A stretch of 42,877 nt of DNA from an uncultured Roseburia sp. (GCA_900548205.1 URJS01000011.1:1-42877), one strand, 5' to 3'; positions 8,122-16,539 are shown, numbered from the stretch's first letter. Translations and numbers: made by a program. Notes: generated by a model not told the origin, from the letters alone.

Positions 8122-9439
8122 TGAGGTGCGGCAGAGCCTTTCTGTTACCGACAAGGGAAAAACAGCCAACACCATCGACAACTGCCGGATTGTGTTCTGC
8201 TGCGATCCACTCCTGCGGGATGCCATCCGGCTTAATCTCCTGACAGACCGGGTAGACATTGTACAGGACTTGGGCTGGCGCAGGAATACCAGCGCTCTGA
8301 CGGATACTGATGTGAAATATCTTCTCCTCTATTTTGAGAGAAACTATGAGCTGACCAGTGAGAAAAAGATCACGGCTGCCCTTTCTATCGTAGCAAACGA
8401 AAACTGTTACCATCCGATTCAGGATGTGCTGAACAGCCTTGTCTGGGACGGTACACCACGCATCCGATCCTGTCTGCACCATTTTCTTGGTGCTGATGAA
8501 AGTGACTATGTGGAAGAAATGCTGAAACATTTCCTGCTGGGTGCTATACGCCGGGTATTCCGTCCCGGTTCCAAATATGAGGAAATGCTTTGTTTGGTGG
8601 GCGGTCAGGGTGCCGGGAAGTCCACCTTCTTCCGACTGCTGGCGATCCGGGACGAATGGTTCTCTGATGACCTGAAGAAGTTGGATGACGACCGGGTATT
8701 CCAAAAGCTACAAGGTCACTGGATCATTGAGATGTCAGAGATGCTTGCCACCAGCAGCGCAAAGAGCATTGAAGAAATCCGTTCCTTTATCAGCCGACAG
8801 AAGGAAACCTACCGGACACCTTATGAATCTCAGCCTAAAGACCGGCTTCGGCAGTGTGTGTTCGGTGGTTCCTCGAATACGCTGGACTTTCTGCCGCTGG
8901 ATCGAGCCGGGAACCGGCGCTTTCTCCCAATCATGATTTACCCGGAGAATGCAGAGGTTCACATTTTGGAGGATGAGGATGATTCCAGAGCGTATCTTTT
9001 GCAGATGTGGGCAGAAGCTATGAGTATTTACCGCAGCGGCAAATATTCTATGAAATTCAGCAAGTCCATCCAGCGTCAACTGGTGGAGGTGCAGAAAGAC
9101 TTCATGCCGGAGGACACCGAAGCCGGACAGATACAGGGATTTCTGGAACACTACACCGGAAACATGGTCTGCTCAAAACAGCTGTTCAAGGAGGCGCTGG
9201 GACATACCTTTGATGAGCCGAAGCGGTGGCAGTTCCACAATATCAATGAGATCATGAACACGGTCGTGACCGGTTGGAAGCCTTTTTCCAATCCCCGGAT
9301 GTTTGCCGGATATGGCAGACAAAAGGGCTGGGAACGGGACACTTCCGGCAACGAACTACCCAGCAACGAAGGTGGATTTGTAGAACTGAGTGAAGAAGAA
9401 TGCCGTCAGCTGGAACTTCCGCAGGAGTGGATCGCCTGA
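8033..9439 (+). CDS. VirE-type (virulence-associated E) P-loop protein
   Basis: A 468-residue protein with a Walker A motif GGQGAGKSTFF in a VirE/phage-helicase-like ATPase domain (about residues 140-360), including the QRETY-like SRQKETYRTPYE and FGGSSN segments. Such proteins pair with CHC2 primases on phage satellites, plasmids and IMEs, where they probably act as replication helicase/primase partners. The start is TTG 8033 after GAGGTGAGG, inside the primase gene. The last 35 codons carry two copies of the CAACGAA motif that recurs in the following intergenic region. Confidence 0.87.
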   Translation: MNSEYQSLSPATQQAVMSAAEAIAPEQSVDEVRQSLSVTDKGKTANTIDNCRIVFCCDPLLRDAIRLNLLTDRVDIVQDLGWRRNTSALTDTDVKYLLLYFERNYELTSEKKITAALSIVANENCYHPIQDVLNSLVWDGTPRIRSCLHHFLGADESDYVEEMLKHFLLGAIRRVFRPGSKYEEMLCLVGGQGAGKSTFFRLLAIRDEWFSDDLKKLDDDRVFQKLQGHWIIEMSEMLATSSAKSIEEIRSFISRQKETYRTPYESQPKDRLRQCVFGGSSNTLDFLPLDRAGNRRFLPIMIYPENAEVHILEDEDDSRAYLLQMWAEAMSIYRSGKYSMKFSKSIQRQLVEVQKDFMPEDTEAGQIQGFLEHYTGNMVCSKQLFKEALGHTFDEPKRWQFHNINEIMNTVVTGWKPFSNPRMFAGYGRQKGWERDTSGNELPSNEGGFVELSEEECRQLELPQEWIA

Positions 9440-9667
9440 CAAGGACGGTCTGTTGCCGGGATGGTTGTCGGTTGGTTGCCGGGTTCGTTGCTGATAAATT
9501 TGTGGTTTTGATATAGAAAAAGCCCGCAAGTAAAGGCTTTTTATGATCTATCTATGTTTTCGGCAACGAAAGCAACGAGATTTTATAAGAAAATTTGAAA
9601 AGTAAGAAATCAGGGTCAGACGATAGTTTACAGGTTTTTTGATGTTCGTTGCCGGACTTCGTTGCCG
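9346..9667. repeat. Cluster of CGGCAACGAA direct and inverted repeats
   Basis: CGGCAACGAA or close variants occur at 9346-9355, 9361-9370, 9561-9570 and 9571-9578. The reverse form TTCGTTGCCG or variants occurs at 9452-9459, 9474-9481, 9484-9493, 9645-9654 and 9658-9667. They span the end of the VirE-type gene and the next intergenic region. The arrangement resembles iterons or multiple binding sites. Confidence 0.6.
9517..9542 (+). terminator. Terminator after the VirE-type gene
   Basis: AAAAAGCC pairs with GGCTTTTT around a 10-base loop, with a T run at the end. Confidence 0.65.
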
Positions 9668-9705
9668 CAGCCACCGTCTGATCCCCTATTCTATGGAGGT
9701 AGCCT

Positions 9706-9873
9706 ATGGAGAAAAACAAGAAGCAGAATAAAAAAGTCCAGTTTGTAGTGGTTCGTGAGTTTTCTGGGGACAAAACCATGCGAGAAGCCTTTGAGCAGCT
9801 GATCGAGCGTCAGACCTGCGAACACTTCGAGGAATGGTTGGAGCATCGGGAAATGGCACAGAAAGCGGCGTAA
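9706..9873 (+). CDS. Small element protein upstream of the recombinase
   Basis: This 55-residue ORF starts MEKNKKQNKKVQFVVV from an ATG with GGAGGTAGCCT upstream. It is charged, with no membrane segment, and the C-terminal half (MREAFEQLIERQTCEHFEEW) looks helical. Small ORFs of this size commonly precede the serine recombinase in Tn4451-like elements; I cannot name a function. It ends 71 bases before the recombinase start, with the palindromic recombinase promoter between. Confidence 0.7.
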   Translation: MEKNKKQNKKVQFVVVREFSGDKTMREAFEQLIERQTCEHFEEWLEHREMAQKAA

Positions 9874-9890
9874 AGCAGTTGAATCAGGGA

Positions 9891-9930
9891 CAGGGACATG
9901 GTATTATAATGGTATCGTGTCCCTGTTCAT
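9891..9930 (+). promoter_or_regulatory. Palindromic promoter/operator of the recombinase gene
   Basis: An inverted repeat CAGGGACA (9891-9898) / TGTCCCTG (9918-9925) brackets a perfect TATAAT (9905-9910). The arms extend as ACAGGGACAYGRTA on both sides. The right arm, 9914-9930, is identical over 17 bases (inverted) to 3489-3505 at the left end. The arrangement suggests tight repression of the recombinase by a dimeric protein. A good -35 is not obvious. Confidence 0.6.
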
Positions 9931-9944
9931 AGAAGGAGAACACT

Positions 9945-11597
9945 ATGAGCAGGAAAAAACAAGTTAATCAGAAAATCACAGCCCTTTATTGCCGTATCTC
10001 TCTGGAGGATGGCGGCGATAATGAGAGCATGAGCATCAGCAACCAGAAACTTATGCTCCGGGACTTTGCCGAAAAAAACGGAATGTTCCAGTATGAGTAT
10101 TATGTGGATGACGGTTATACAGGCCGCAACTTCAACCGCCCTTCTTTTCAGCGCATGATTGCCGATATTGAGGCGGGAAAGATCGGCTGCGTCATCACCA
10201 AAGACCTGTCCAGACTGGGAAGGAATTATATCGAAGCTGGCAGTTATATCGAAATCTTTTTCCCAAAACACAATGTACGCTATATTGCCATTACAGACGG
10301 AGTGGACAGCCTGACCCGTCAGGAAATGGACATTACGCCGTTTAAGAATATCCTGAACGATATGTACAGCCGGGATATTTCCAAAAAGGTGCTGGCAGGG
10401 CGTATGACCCGTTCCCGGCAGGGGAAGTTTTGTGGTGGGCAGCCGCCCCTCGGTTTGATGCGTGACCCGGAGGATAAGGGACATTTGATCCGTGACCCTG
10501 AGACAGCACCGGTAATCCGAAAAATCTATGATATGGCACTGGATGGCTGGGGATGTATGCGGATTGCAAAGCAGCTCATGGATGATAAAGTCCCGATCAC
10601 CAGAGTAAAAAGCAACACAGAATGTGATGTAAATTACTATTCATGGGGAAGTGCAAGAATCAGCCATATCCTGCGGAATCCCTTTTATAAGGGCGCACAT
10701 CTGGTCTGCCGGACACATCAGAAAGGGATTCGTTCCAACACCTATGACATTATCCCTCGTGAGGACTGGGAAATTATCGAGGATTGCCATGAAGCAATCA
10801 TCTCCCCGGAAGAATGGGAGCAGGTGCAGGAAATCATTAACCGCAGACCAACCATTATGAAGGGCAACTCCTGCCCCTTTTATAACCTGTTCCACGGTAT
10901 CATTTATTGTGCGACTTGCGGAAAGTCCATGCAGGTGCGGTATGAAAAGGTTGGCAGAACCGGAAAGAACCGTTTTACCGGCGAACAGCGGGAACCGATT
11001 GATAAGGCGTATTATATCTGCCAGACCTACAACAGGCTGGGCAAGAACGCCTGTACCAGCCACAAGATCGAAGCCAGAGATTTATACAACCTTGTGCTGA
11101 AAGATATTCAGGAACTGGCAAAGACTGCGCTCAAAGATGCCGATGCTTTTTATCAGCGGCTGAGTAGCCGGATGGAGCGCCGGTATCTTCTGGATGCCTC
11201 CCAGACACAGAAGGAATGTCAACGACTGGAAAGCAGGAATCGTGAAATTGATGAGATGTTCCTGAGCCTATATACCGATAAGGCAAAAGGAATCCTGACT
11301 GAGCAGCGTTTTATGAAGCTGACAGCAACACTGGAACAAGAGCAGGAAGCCAACCAGAAGCGCCTGCAAGACCTACTGTTGATGATGCGCCACTCTGACG
11401 AACAGGAAAATGAAGTCCGCACCTTCATCAAAGAAATCCGGCGCTATGCAGCCATTGAAGAACTGGATGAAGCGGTGCTGAACCGGCTCATCAGCAAAAT
11501 TTTGGTGGGTGAAGTCAAGAAGATTGACGGACAGAAGGTGCAGGAAGTCAGAATCGTTTATAACTTTGTCGGAGAAATCCCGGAGATTACAGCATAA
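9945..11597 (+). CDS. Large serine recombinase (TnpX/TndX-like)
   Basis: A 550-residue site-specific recombinase that would excise and integrate the element. Domains in order: resolvase catalytic domain (about 11-155; catalytic serine in LYCRIS, Ser19; SRLGRN region conserved), recombinase domain (about 170-285), zinc ribbon (CATCGKSM and a later C-C pair, about 310-370), coiled coil (about 390-490), and a C-terminal DUF4368-type segment. The start has AGAAGGAG. The full set of domains is intact, so the element could still be active. It lies 4 kb from the right end because the cargo operon is inserted between. Confidence 0.95.
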   Translation: MSRKKQVNQKITALYCRISLEDGGDNESMSISNQKLMLRDFAEKNGMFQYEYYVDDGYTGRNFNRPSFQRMIADIEAGKIGCVITKDLSRLGRNYIEAGSYIEIFFPKHNVRYIAITDGVDSLTRQEMDITPFKNILNDMYSRDISKKVLAGRMTRSRQGKFCGGQPPLGLMRDPEDKGHLIRDPETAPVIRKIYDMALDGWGCMRIAKQLMDDKVPITRVKSNTECDVNYYSWGSARISHILRNPFYKGAHLVCRTHQKGIRSNTYDIIPREDWEIIEDCHEAIISPEEWEQVQEIINRRPTIMKGNSCPFYNLFHGIIYCATCGKSMQVRYEKVGRTGKNRFTGEQREPIDKAYYICQTYNRLGKNACTSHKIEARDLYNLVLKDIQELAKTALKDADAFYQRLSSRMERRYLLDASQTQKECQRLESRNREIDEMFLSLYTDKAKGILTEQRFMKLTATLEQEQEANQKRLQDLLLMMRHSDEQENEVRTFIKEIRRYAAIEELDEAVLNRLISKILVGEVKKIDGQKVQEVRIVYNFVGEIPEITA

Positions 11598-11604
11598 TCA
11601 TTTC

Positions 11605-11645
11605 GCCTCATCTCTCAATCAGCGAGGGATGAGGCTTTTCTTTTT
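11605..11645 (+). terminator. Terminator of the recombinase gene
   Basis: GCCTCATC (11605-11612) pairs with GATGAGGC (11628-11635), followed by a T-rich tail to 11645. Confidence 0.85.
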
Positions 11646-11830
11646 GTAAAATTGCAATAGATATATTCACAATTTGTTTGTCAGTAAATTATCAGTAGTA
11701 TAGTAGAAAATGATATCTCAGAGTCTCATACAAATTATAATGTTTCTGGATAAGTTGGTAGCTTCTTCTTCCCAGTCAGCTGATCGAATATCTATCTTGT
11801 AGCTTTATTAATACGATTTTACGAAAACCC
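11646..11830. other. AT-rich intergenic region at the transfer/cargo border
   Basis: About 185 bases with no gene. Base composition drops sharply here, from the near-50% GC transfer module to the AT-rich cargo, suggesting that the cargo was acquired separately. Confidence 0.5.
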
Positions 11831-11871
11831 AAAAGACCCACCTGAAATTAAGATAATCGGGTGGGTCTTTT
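11831..11871 (-). terminator. Terminator of the cargo operon
   Basis: A perfect 12-bp stem, AAAAGACCCACC (11831-11842) with GGTGGGTCTTTT (11860-11871). On the minus strand it follows the last cargo gene by three bases. It can also work on the plus strand. Confidence 0.85.
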
Positions 11872-11874
11872 GAG

Positions 11875-12354
11875 TTAATTGTCACGTTTAGCTTTATATT
11901 GTGTTAGGTGATTGAAGTCATCTTCATTTAAGGATACTGTCTCTTTATTTTCACATAAGGACAATACATAATTAATAAATTGCATTCTATTTTCTGTTCG
12001 TTCACTGTAATATTTTCTAACCGTCGGATTATTAAAAAACTGCACTTTATGATTTACAGCAGGTTTATATTCTATCATGGATTCAACAAGATATTCTATA
12101 TCATCTTGCATTTCTGGCGGATACTCTTCTTCAATTAGAGCATAAACACTTGCTGTTATCAAATTGCGATCATCGTCCCATTCTTCTTCGGAAGAATAGT
12201 ACTGTGGACACAGAAAAGGGAAATCTTTAAGCAATTCTCCTTTACGACAACAATCTTCAAACACAATAAGAGCTACATCTCGTTCTTCATTTTGGATAGA
12301 AAAAAAAATCGTATCCTTATAGTTGAATTCTAATTTAAATATATAATTTACCAT
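11875..12354 (-). CDS. Acidic cytosolic protein, possible immunity protein
   Basis: A 159-residue acidic protein without signal peptide or membrane segment, starting MVNYIFKLEF with AGGAG nine bases upstream (12354). An in-frame ATG six codons earlier lacks a site. I do not recognise a family. It is the last gene of a four-gene minus-strand operon, 21 bases after the secreted protein gene. A small acidic cytosolic protein paired with a secreted one is the usual layout of toxin-immunity pairs, but nothing in the sequence proves that role. Confidence 0.7.
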   Translation of the reverse strand: MVNYIFKLEFNYKDTIFFSIQNEERDVALIVFEDCCRKGELLKDFPFLCPQYYSSEEEWDDDRNLITASVYALIEEEYPPEMQDDIEYLVESMIEYKPAVNHKVQFFNNPTVRKYYSERTENRMQFINYVLSLCENKETVSLNEDDFNHLTQYKAKRDN

Positions 12355-12375
12355 TTCACCACACTCCTGCAAATG

Positions 12376-13041
12376 TTAAACAGCGGCTAACAATGCAGGA
12401 AGAAATTCAGGTGCTACAAAGGCAACGCCTACAGCTGTGACAAAAATACCGGCTGCAATCAGCAGGTCTTTATTCACAGACAAATTCAATTTTCTGCGGT
12501 GTATCTCTCTTTTCGCTTCCTGCATCTTTTTCAAATCTTTTTGTCCTTTTTTATAATCTTTTGAATCTTTAACTTTCTTCTGGACATCTTTAGGAACTTT
12601 CGAACCGTCAAGAGTTTTCCCATGACTTGGTGTTCCATCTACGTTTTCTACACCATGAATATTTTTGCTATTATTATCTACATGTACATGGGGCTTAGCA
12701 TTGTCAGAAGACGGTCTATCAACTCTATATGTCCAACCCTTTCCTAAATCATGTGTTTGTCCATAGCCTCTAGTAGCGATCACATCCTCTAAGACAACCG
12801 GCTGAGTCCCTGAATATGAACCAGTTTCCACCCCAAAAGCTTCAAGGGCAACCTGTAACTGTTTAGCGGTTTCATCTGTGGCTTCACCGTACCGTTCTCT
12901 TTCTGATTCCGCTTTTTGTACAAGCTGTTGTATTTTGTACAATGTACTATTTTGCTCTGCGGCAAAAGCTGTAGTACCCGTTGCAAATACCATTGTTAAG
13001 ACCAGGATAAAACTCATGATTTGATTTGCTAATTTTTTCAT
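12376..13041 (-). CDS. Secreted protein with C-terminal hydrophobic segment
   Basis: A 221-residue protein. It has a signal peptide (basic KKLANQ, hydrophobic core, cleavage near AFA-AEQN at about residue 27), a helical charged region (30-75), and a central segment GWTYRVDRPSSDNAKPHVHV...VENVDGTPSHG reminiscent of small His-rich domains at the ends of polymorphic toxins. A very basic stretch (about 145-190) follows, then a terminal hydrophobic helix (about 193-221). The start at 13041 has AGGAGG; the earlier ATG is part of that site. It follows a two-component system, so its expression is probably signal-dependent. Toxin, pore-former or membrane-anchored signal are all possible; I cannot assign one. 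Confidence 0.75.
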   Translation of the reverse strand: MKKLANQIMSFILVLTMVFATGTTAFAAEQNSTLYKIQQLVQKAESERERYGEATDETAKQLQVALEAFGVETGSYSGTQPVVLEDVIATRGYGQTHDLGKGWTYRVDRPSSDNAKPHVHVDNNSKNIHGVENVDGTPSHGKTLDGSKVPKDVQKKVKDSKDYKKGQKDLKKMQEAKREIHRRKLNLSVNKDLLIAAGIFVTAVGVAFVAPEFLPALLAAV

Positions 13042-13189
13042 TGAAATATACCTCCTCATATTTGTTTAGATATTTATGTTGATCGAATCAATCTAACATG
13101 AGGATAGTATAAATCTCATTTCTTATTTTCTGGCACATCAAATCCTTAATAATTCTTATTTTTAATCATATACATGTAATTGATCCCAA

Positions 13190-14500
13190 TTAAATATCGC
13201 TATTACAATCAGGTACTTGCATAACTGGTAGAAGAATTTCAATAGAAAATTTAGTAATATCATGCTCTATATTTACTGAACCACCATTCTGTTCTACTAA
13301 TGTCTGAATAGTCATTAAACCTATTTTATGGCTTGCTGTCTTCAAAGGTTGCTTACTTTTATAGTTTTCAATCATGACGCAAATTTGATTCTGTTGTTCT
13401 TTTTCTGTGATAACAATTGGAATCTTAGGGTCTGCATATTTCCGCAAGTTAGAAAAAATATTATCAAATGATCTTCGAATATCTCCTATATGTAAACGGC
13501 AAAAATACCCAGAATTAAACATCGGAATTTGTTTTACCAAGAATCCTTCAGATTCCAGTTCAGTACATTCCTCATACAATAGTTGGTTTAGAAATTCTCC
13601 TCCGTCAATTAGTTCGTTTGGATACTCAAACCTATTTTCTGTTTCTGTCACAAATTTATGAAACAATTCATCTGTCAAAATTTTCATATGATGTGCCTTT
13701 TCGATGGCTTTTGTAAGGTAGAGTTTATGCTCTGCTTCTGTTAAATCTTTTTTATGAATCATTATTTCCAAGTACCCGGTAAGTTTAGTTAGAGGAGTAC
13801 GAAGGTCATGAGAAAGTGATGCGACCATTTGCTCTCTTTCAGATCTCATTTTTTCCTCATTTTCTAATAAGGATAGTAACGATATTCTCATAAATTCAAT
13901 TTCATTTCCGAGTTTTGCTATTTCATCTCTTCCTCCAATTTTAATACTACAATTCCTTCCAGATTGAGAAGAAAGTAATACTTGCTGATAAAGTTTGTTG
14001 ATTCGATGTATGGTATAAGCGTTAAAAGGTATAAGAATTCCCAGGAAAAGAAAAAATCCAAATAACAAACCAGCAGTATTCCACCAAAAAAAGTAAGAAT
14101 TTCCCGGTGAGTAAGATGTAGCGTAGATAACGCCATCCGAGCAGTATATGATTTCGTATTTGTCTTCATCTTCAAATTCTGTGGATGCTATTTTTTCTTC
14201 ATACAGGTGTTCCGGCTCTGTGAACAAAAAAATATCAGAATTTTGCTTATTCCATTCCGTGTCAGTCAATGCATTCTGTGTCGAAAGATTGTGATTAGTT
14301 ACATACTTTTGAAAGTCTTGTACAGCAGCATCACTTTTTGCTTCCCAATAAGCATCAAACTTTGAATTATAAAAAAACCATTCCGCAATCACATCAGATA
14401 GCAAATAATGTCCTAACCATGCACAAATAAGTGCAAAAGCCGCAATAGCTAACATTTTTATTCCCAATCGTTGGGAAACAAGTTTGAGCTTTCTATTCAA
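13190..14500 (-). CDS. Two-component sensor histidine kinase (cargo)
   Basis: A 436-residue membrane kinase: helix 1 (about 14-36), an extracellular sensor loop of about 100 residues (37-137), helix 2 (about 138-160), a HAMP-like linker, and a HisKA domain with SLSHDLRTPLTKL (phospho-acceptor His231). The C-terminal ATPase domain is divergent: the N-box reads FDNIFSNLRKYAD and the usual DxGxG of the G1 box is replaced by IENYKSKQ, while KIGLMTIQTLVEQNGG keeps the G2 region. Loss of that motif is seen in kinases controlling antimicrobial-peptide systems. Its start overlaps the regulator stop by 8 bases. Confidence 0.9.
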   Translation of the reverse strand: MNRKLKLVSQRLGIKMLAIAAFALICAWLGHYLLSDVIAEWFFYNSKFDAYWEAKSDAAVQDFQKYVTNHNLSTQNALTDTEWNKQNSDIFLFTEPEHLYEEKIASTEFEDEDKYEIIYCSDGVIYATSYSPGNSYFFWWNTAGLLFGFFLFLGILIPFNAYTIHRINKLYQQVLLSSQSGRNCSIKIGGRDEIAKLGNEIEFMRISLLSLLENEEKMRSEREQMVASLSHDLRTPLTKLTGYLEIMIHKKDLTEAEHKLYLTKAIEKAHHMKILTDELFHKFVTETENRFEYPNELIDGGEFLNQLLYEECTELESEGFLVKQIPMFNSGYFCRLHIGDIRRSFDNIFSNLRKYADPKIPIVITEKEQQNQICVMIENYKSKQPLKTASHKIGLMTIQTLVEQNGGSVNIEHDITKFSIEILLPVMQVPDCNSDI

Positions 14501-15197
14501 TACGGTACCCCTTTCCCCAAACAGTTACGAGATGGATAGGATGTCGGGAATCGTCTTCAATTTTATCTCTTAATTTCCGAATAAACACCATAACAGAGTT
14601 GTTATCAGTAGAGAAAAATGGTTTTTCCCAGACACTTTCATAGATATTTTGAGCTGAAAATATTTGCTTTGGATGAGCCAATAATAATCGTAATATACGA
14701 TATTCTGTTGAGGTAAGTTCTAATTCCTTCCCATATTTCCATGCCATATTGCGACAGCAATCTACACGTAAGCCATTCCATTCAATATATTCTGATTTTC
14801 GTTTTGGGATTTGTTTTCCTTGATAAACAGTATACCTCCGTAGCAATCCCTTAACTCGTGCAATCAATTCCGGATAAGAAAATGGTTTTGCTAAATAGTC
14901 ATCTCCACCAGAGGAGTACCCTAATACAAGATCAGAATTTTGAGTTCTCGCAGTTAGAAATAAAATTGGCACATTTGACCGCTCTCGAATCATTCTACTA
15001 ACCTGATAGCCGGACATCCCTGGCATCATAACATCCAAAATGATTAAATCGATATTGGCAGCCAACAATTTTAAAGCTTCTTCACCGGATTCTGCCTCAA
15101 TTATATCAAAATCCTCATTGGACAATAAAACTGAAATAACCTCCCGGATTTCATGATCATCATCTACCACCATAATTTTTGATTTTTCTTCTATCAT
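14493..15197 (-). CDS. OmpR-family response regulator (cargo)
   Basis: A 234-residue regulator. The receiver domain has the acidic pocket VVDDD, phospho-acceptor Asp55 in LIILDVMMPG, the switch Thr in LFLTARTQ, and Lys in LAKPFSY. The winged-helix output domain (about 135-234) ends GKGYRIE. The start MIEEKSK at 15197 is preceded by AAAGAGG at a good distance; earlier ATGs lengthen the N-terminus beyond the family norm. It is the first gene of the cargo operon, with a strong promoter at 15291-15319. The protein probably controls its own operon, including the secreted protein. Confidence 0.92.
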   Translation of the reverse strand: MIEEKSKIMVVDDDHEIREVISVLLSNEDFDIIEAESGEEALKLLAANIDLIILDVMMPGMSGYQVSRMIRERSNVPILFLTARTQNSDLVLGYSSGGDDYLAKPFSYPELIARVKGLLRRYTVYQGKQIPKRKSEYIEWNGLRVDCCRNMAWKYGKELELTSTEYRILRLLLAHPKQIFSAQNIYESVWEKPFFSTDNNSVMVFIRKLRDKIEDDSRHPIHLVTVWGKGYRIE

Positions 15198-15290
15198 ATC
15201 ATTCATAACCTCTTTCAGTGTTGTCATTAAAACCATTCCGACAGTTTAAGATAAAGATTCTCTATCGCTTACTCATATGCTTTTAATAAA

Positions 15291-15319
15291 ATTATATTTA
15301 AAAAACGGAGCCTTATCAA
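15291..15319 (-). promoter_or_regulatory. Promoter of the cargo operon
   Basis: On the minus strand: -35 TTGATA (15314-15319), 17-base spacer, -10 TATAAT (15291-15296). It is about 95 bases upstream of the regulator start codon. Confidence 0.75.
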
Positions 15320-15340
15320 GATATTTTTTGTTAATAATTG

Positions 15341-15449
15341 TTATCTTGTATTTTTACAAAAATTTAGGTTGTCTTAAACAAGATAAGTGTTTTGAACTTT
15401 TCTACACACTCATATAGACTGATATGAATTGTTAAAAATTGATATGAAT
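15341..15449. promoter_or_regulatory. Candidate operator repeats upstream of the cargo promoter
   Basis: A perfect 9-bp inverted repeat TTATCTTGT (15341-15349) / ACAAGATAA (15378-15386) lies just upstream of the -35. Two direct repeats GATATGAAT (15421-15429, 15441-15449) are spaced by exactly 20 bases. Either could bind the operon's OmpR-type regulator. The remaining sequence to 15591 is AT-rich element end without a gene. Confidence 0.5.
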
Positions 15450-15591
15450 CAGTTTGGAACAATCAAGACACTGAGCAATGTAATTCATTTCAGAAACAAT
15501 TAAATAGTATAGGTAAGCAATATACAAAGATAGATTTCTCAATGTTGTTTCCTTTTTTTAATTCATCACTTGACTTTGTGGCAAAGAGCAG

Positions 15592-16539
15592 ATGTCCTTT
15601 GTCGAATTTACGGCGCAGACAAAGATGAGCGGAGTGGATCTGGCAGACGGTACGGTTGTCAGAAAAGGCGCTTCCGAGGCGATCAAGACATTTGTCAGAG
15701 AGCAGGGAGGAAAGATTCCCGAAGATTTGGAGGAAATCGTAACAAGGGTTTCCAATCTCGGAGGAACGCCGCTGACGGTCTGTGTCGGTCAGAAAATACT
15801 TGGTGTGATTTATTTAAAGGACACGGTAAAGCCAGGACTCTCCGAGCGCTTTGCAAGGCTGCGCGAGATCGGGATCAAGACAATTATGTGTACGGGAGAT
15901 AATCCGCTGACGGCGGCAACGATCGCAAAGGAGGCGGGCGTTGATGGCTTTATTGCAGAGTGTAAGCCGGAGGATAAGATCGAGGCGATTAAGAAGGAAC
16001 AGGCAGAGGGCAAGCTGGTCGCCATGACGGGAGACGGAACGAACGACGCGCCGGCACTGGCGCAGGCGGATGTCGGACTTGCGATGAATTCGGGAACGCA
16101 GGCGGCGAAGGAGGCTGCCAACATGGTCGATCTGGATTCTGATCCGACTAAGATTCTGGAAGTGGTGGAAATCGGAAAACAGCTTCTGATCACCAGAGGA
16201 TCGCTGACCACCTTTAGTATCGCAAATGATATTGCAAAATATTTTGCGATCATTCCGGCAATGTTTACGATGATTCTGCCGCAGATGCAGATTTTAAATA
16301 TCATGCATCTGGCAACGCCGGCAAGCGCGATATTATCAGCGCTGATCTTTAATGCGATCATCATTCCGGCGCTGATCCCGATCGCCATGAAGGGCGTGAA
16401 GTACAAGCCGATGAAGGCAGAGAAAATTCTTCTGCGTAATATGGGAATCTACGGACTGGGCGGGGTGATCGTTCCGTTTGTCGGAATCAAGATCATAGAC
16501 ATGCTTGTAGCACCGCTTTTGTCTGTGTTAGGAATGTAA
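15592..16539 (+). pseudogene. kdpB: kdpB 3' fragment
   Basis: The last 314 residues of KdpB after the element: FVEFTAQTKMSGVDL of the nucleotide-binding domain, the hinge motif MTGDGTNDAPALAQADVGLAMNSG, and the C-terminal membrane helices. The ATG at 15592 is the methionine codon of the original EIKDM segment (or its duplicate), not a real start, and no ribosome site precedes it. It joins in frame with codon 3445-3447 if the element excises. kdpC follows after 13 bases. Confidence 0.93.

Larger units (their letters stand above)
3448..15594. mobile_element. Tn4451-like integrative mobilizable element inserted in kdpB
   Basis: About 12.15 kb separating the two halves of kdpB. It carries a large serine recombinase, TnpV, a MobV relaxase with probable oriT, primase-like and VirE-type replication proteins, small accessory proteins and an AT-rich cargo operon. 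There is no type IV secretion set, so it should be mobilizable by a helper rather than self-transmissible. The boundaries come from reading KdpB across the junctions and are good to within the shared ATG at 3445-3447 and 15592-15594. Base composition changes inside the element: transfer genes near 50% GC, the cargo (11650-15590) clearly AT-rich. Confidence 0.92.

Noticed and set aside
3448..15594. Self-transmissible conjugative element (ICE)
   Set aside because: No VirB4/VirD4-type or other type IV secretion genes are present. Only a relaxase and replication genes are seen, so it is mobilizable at best.
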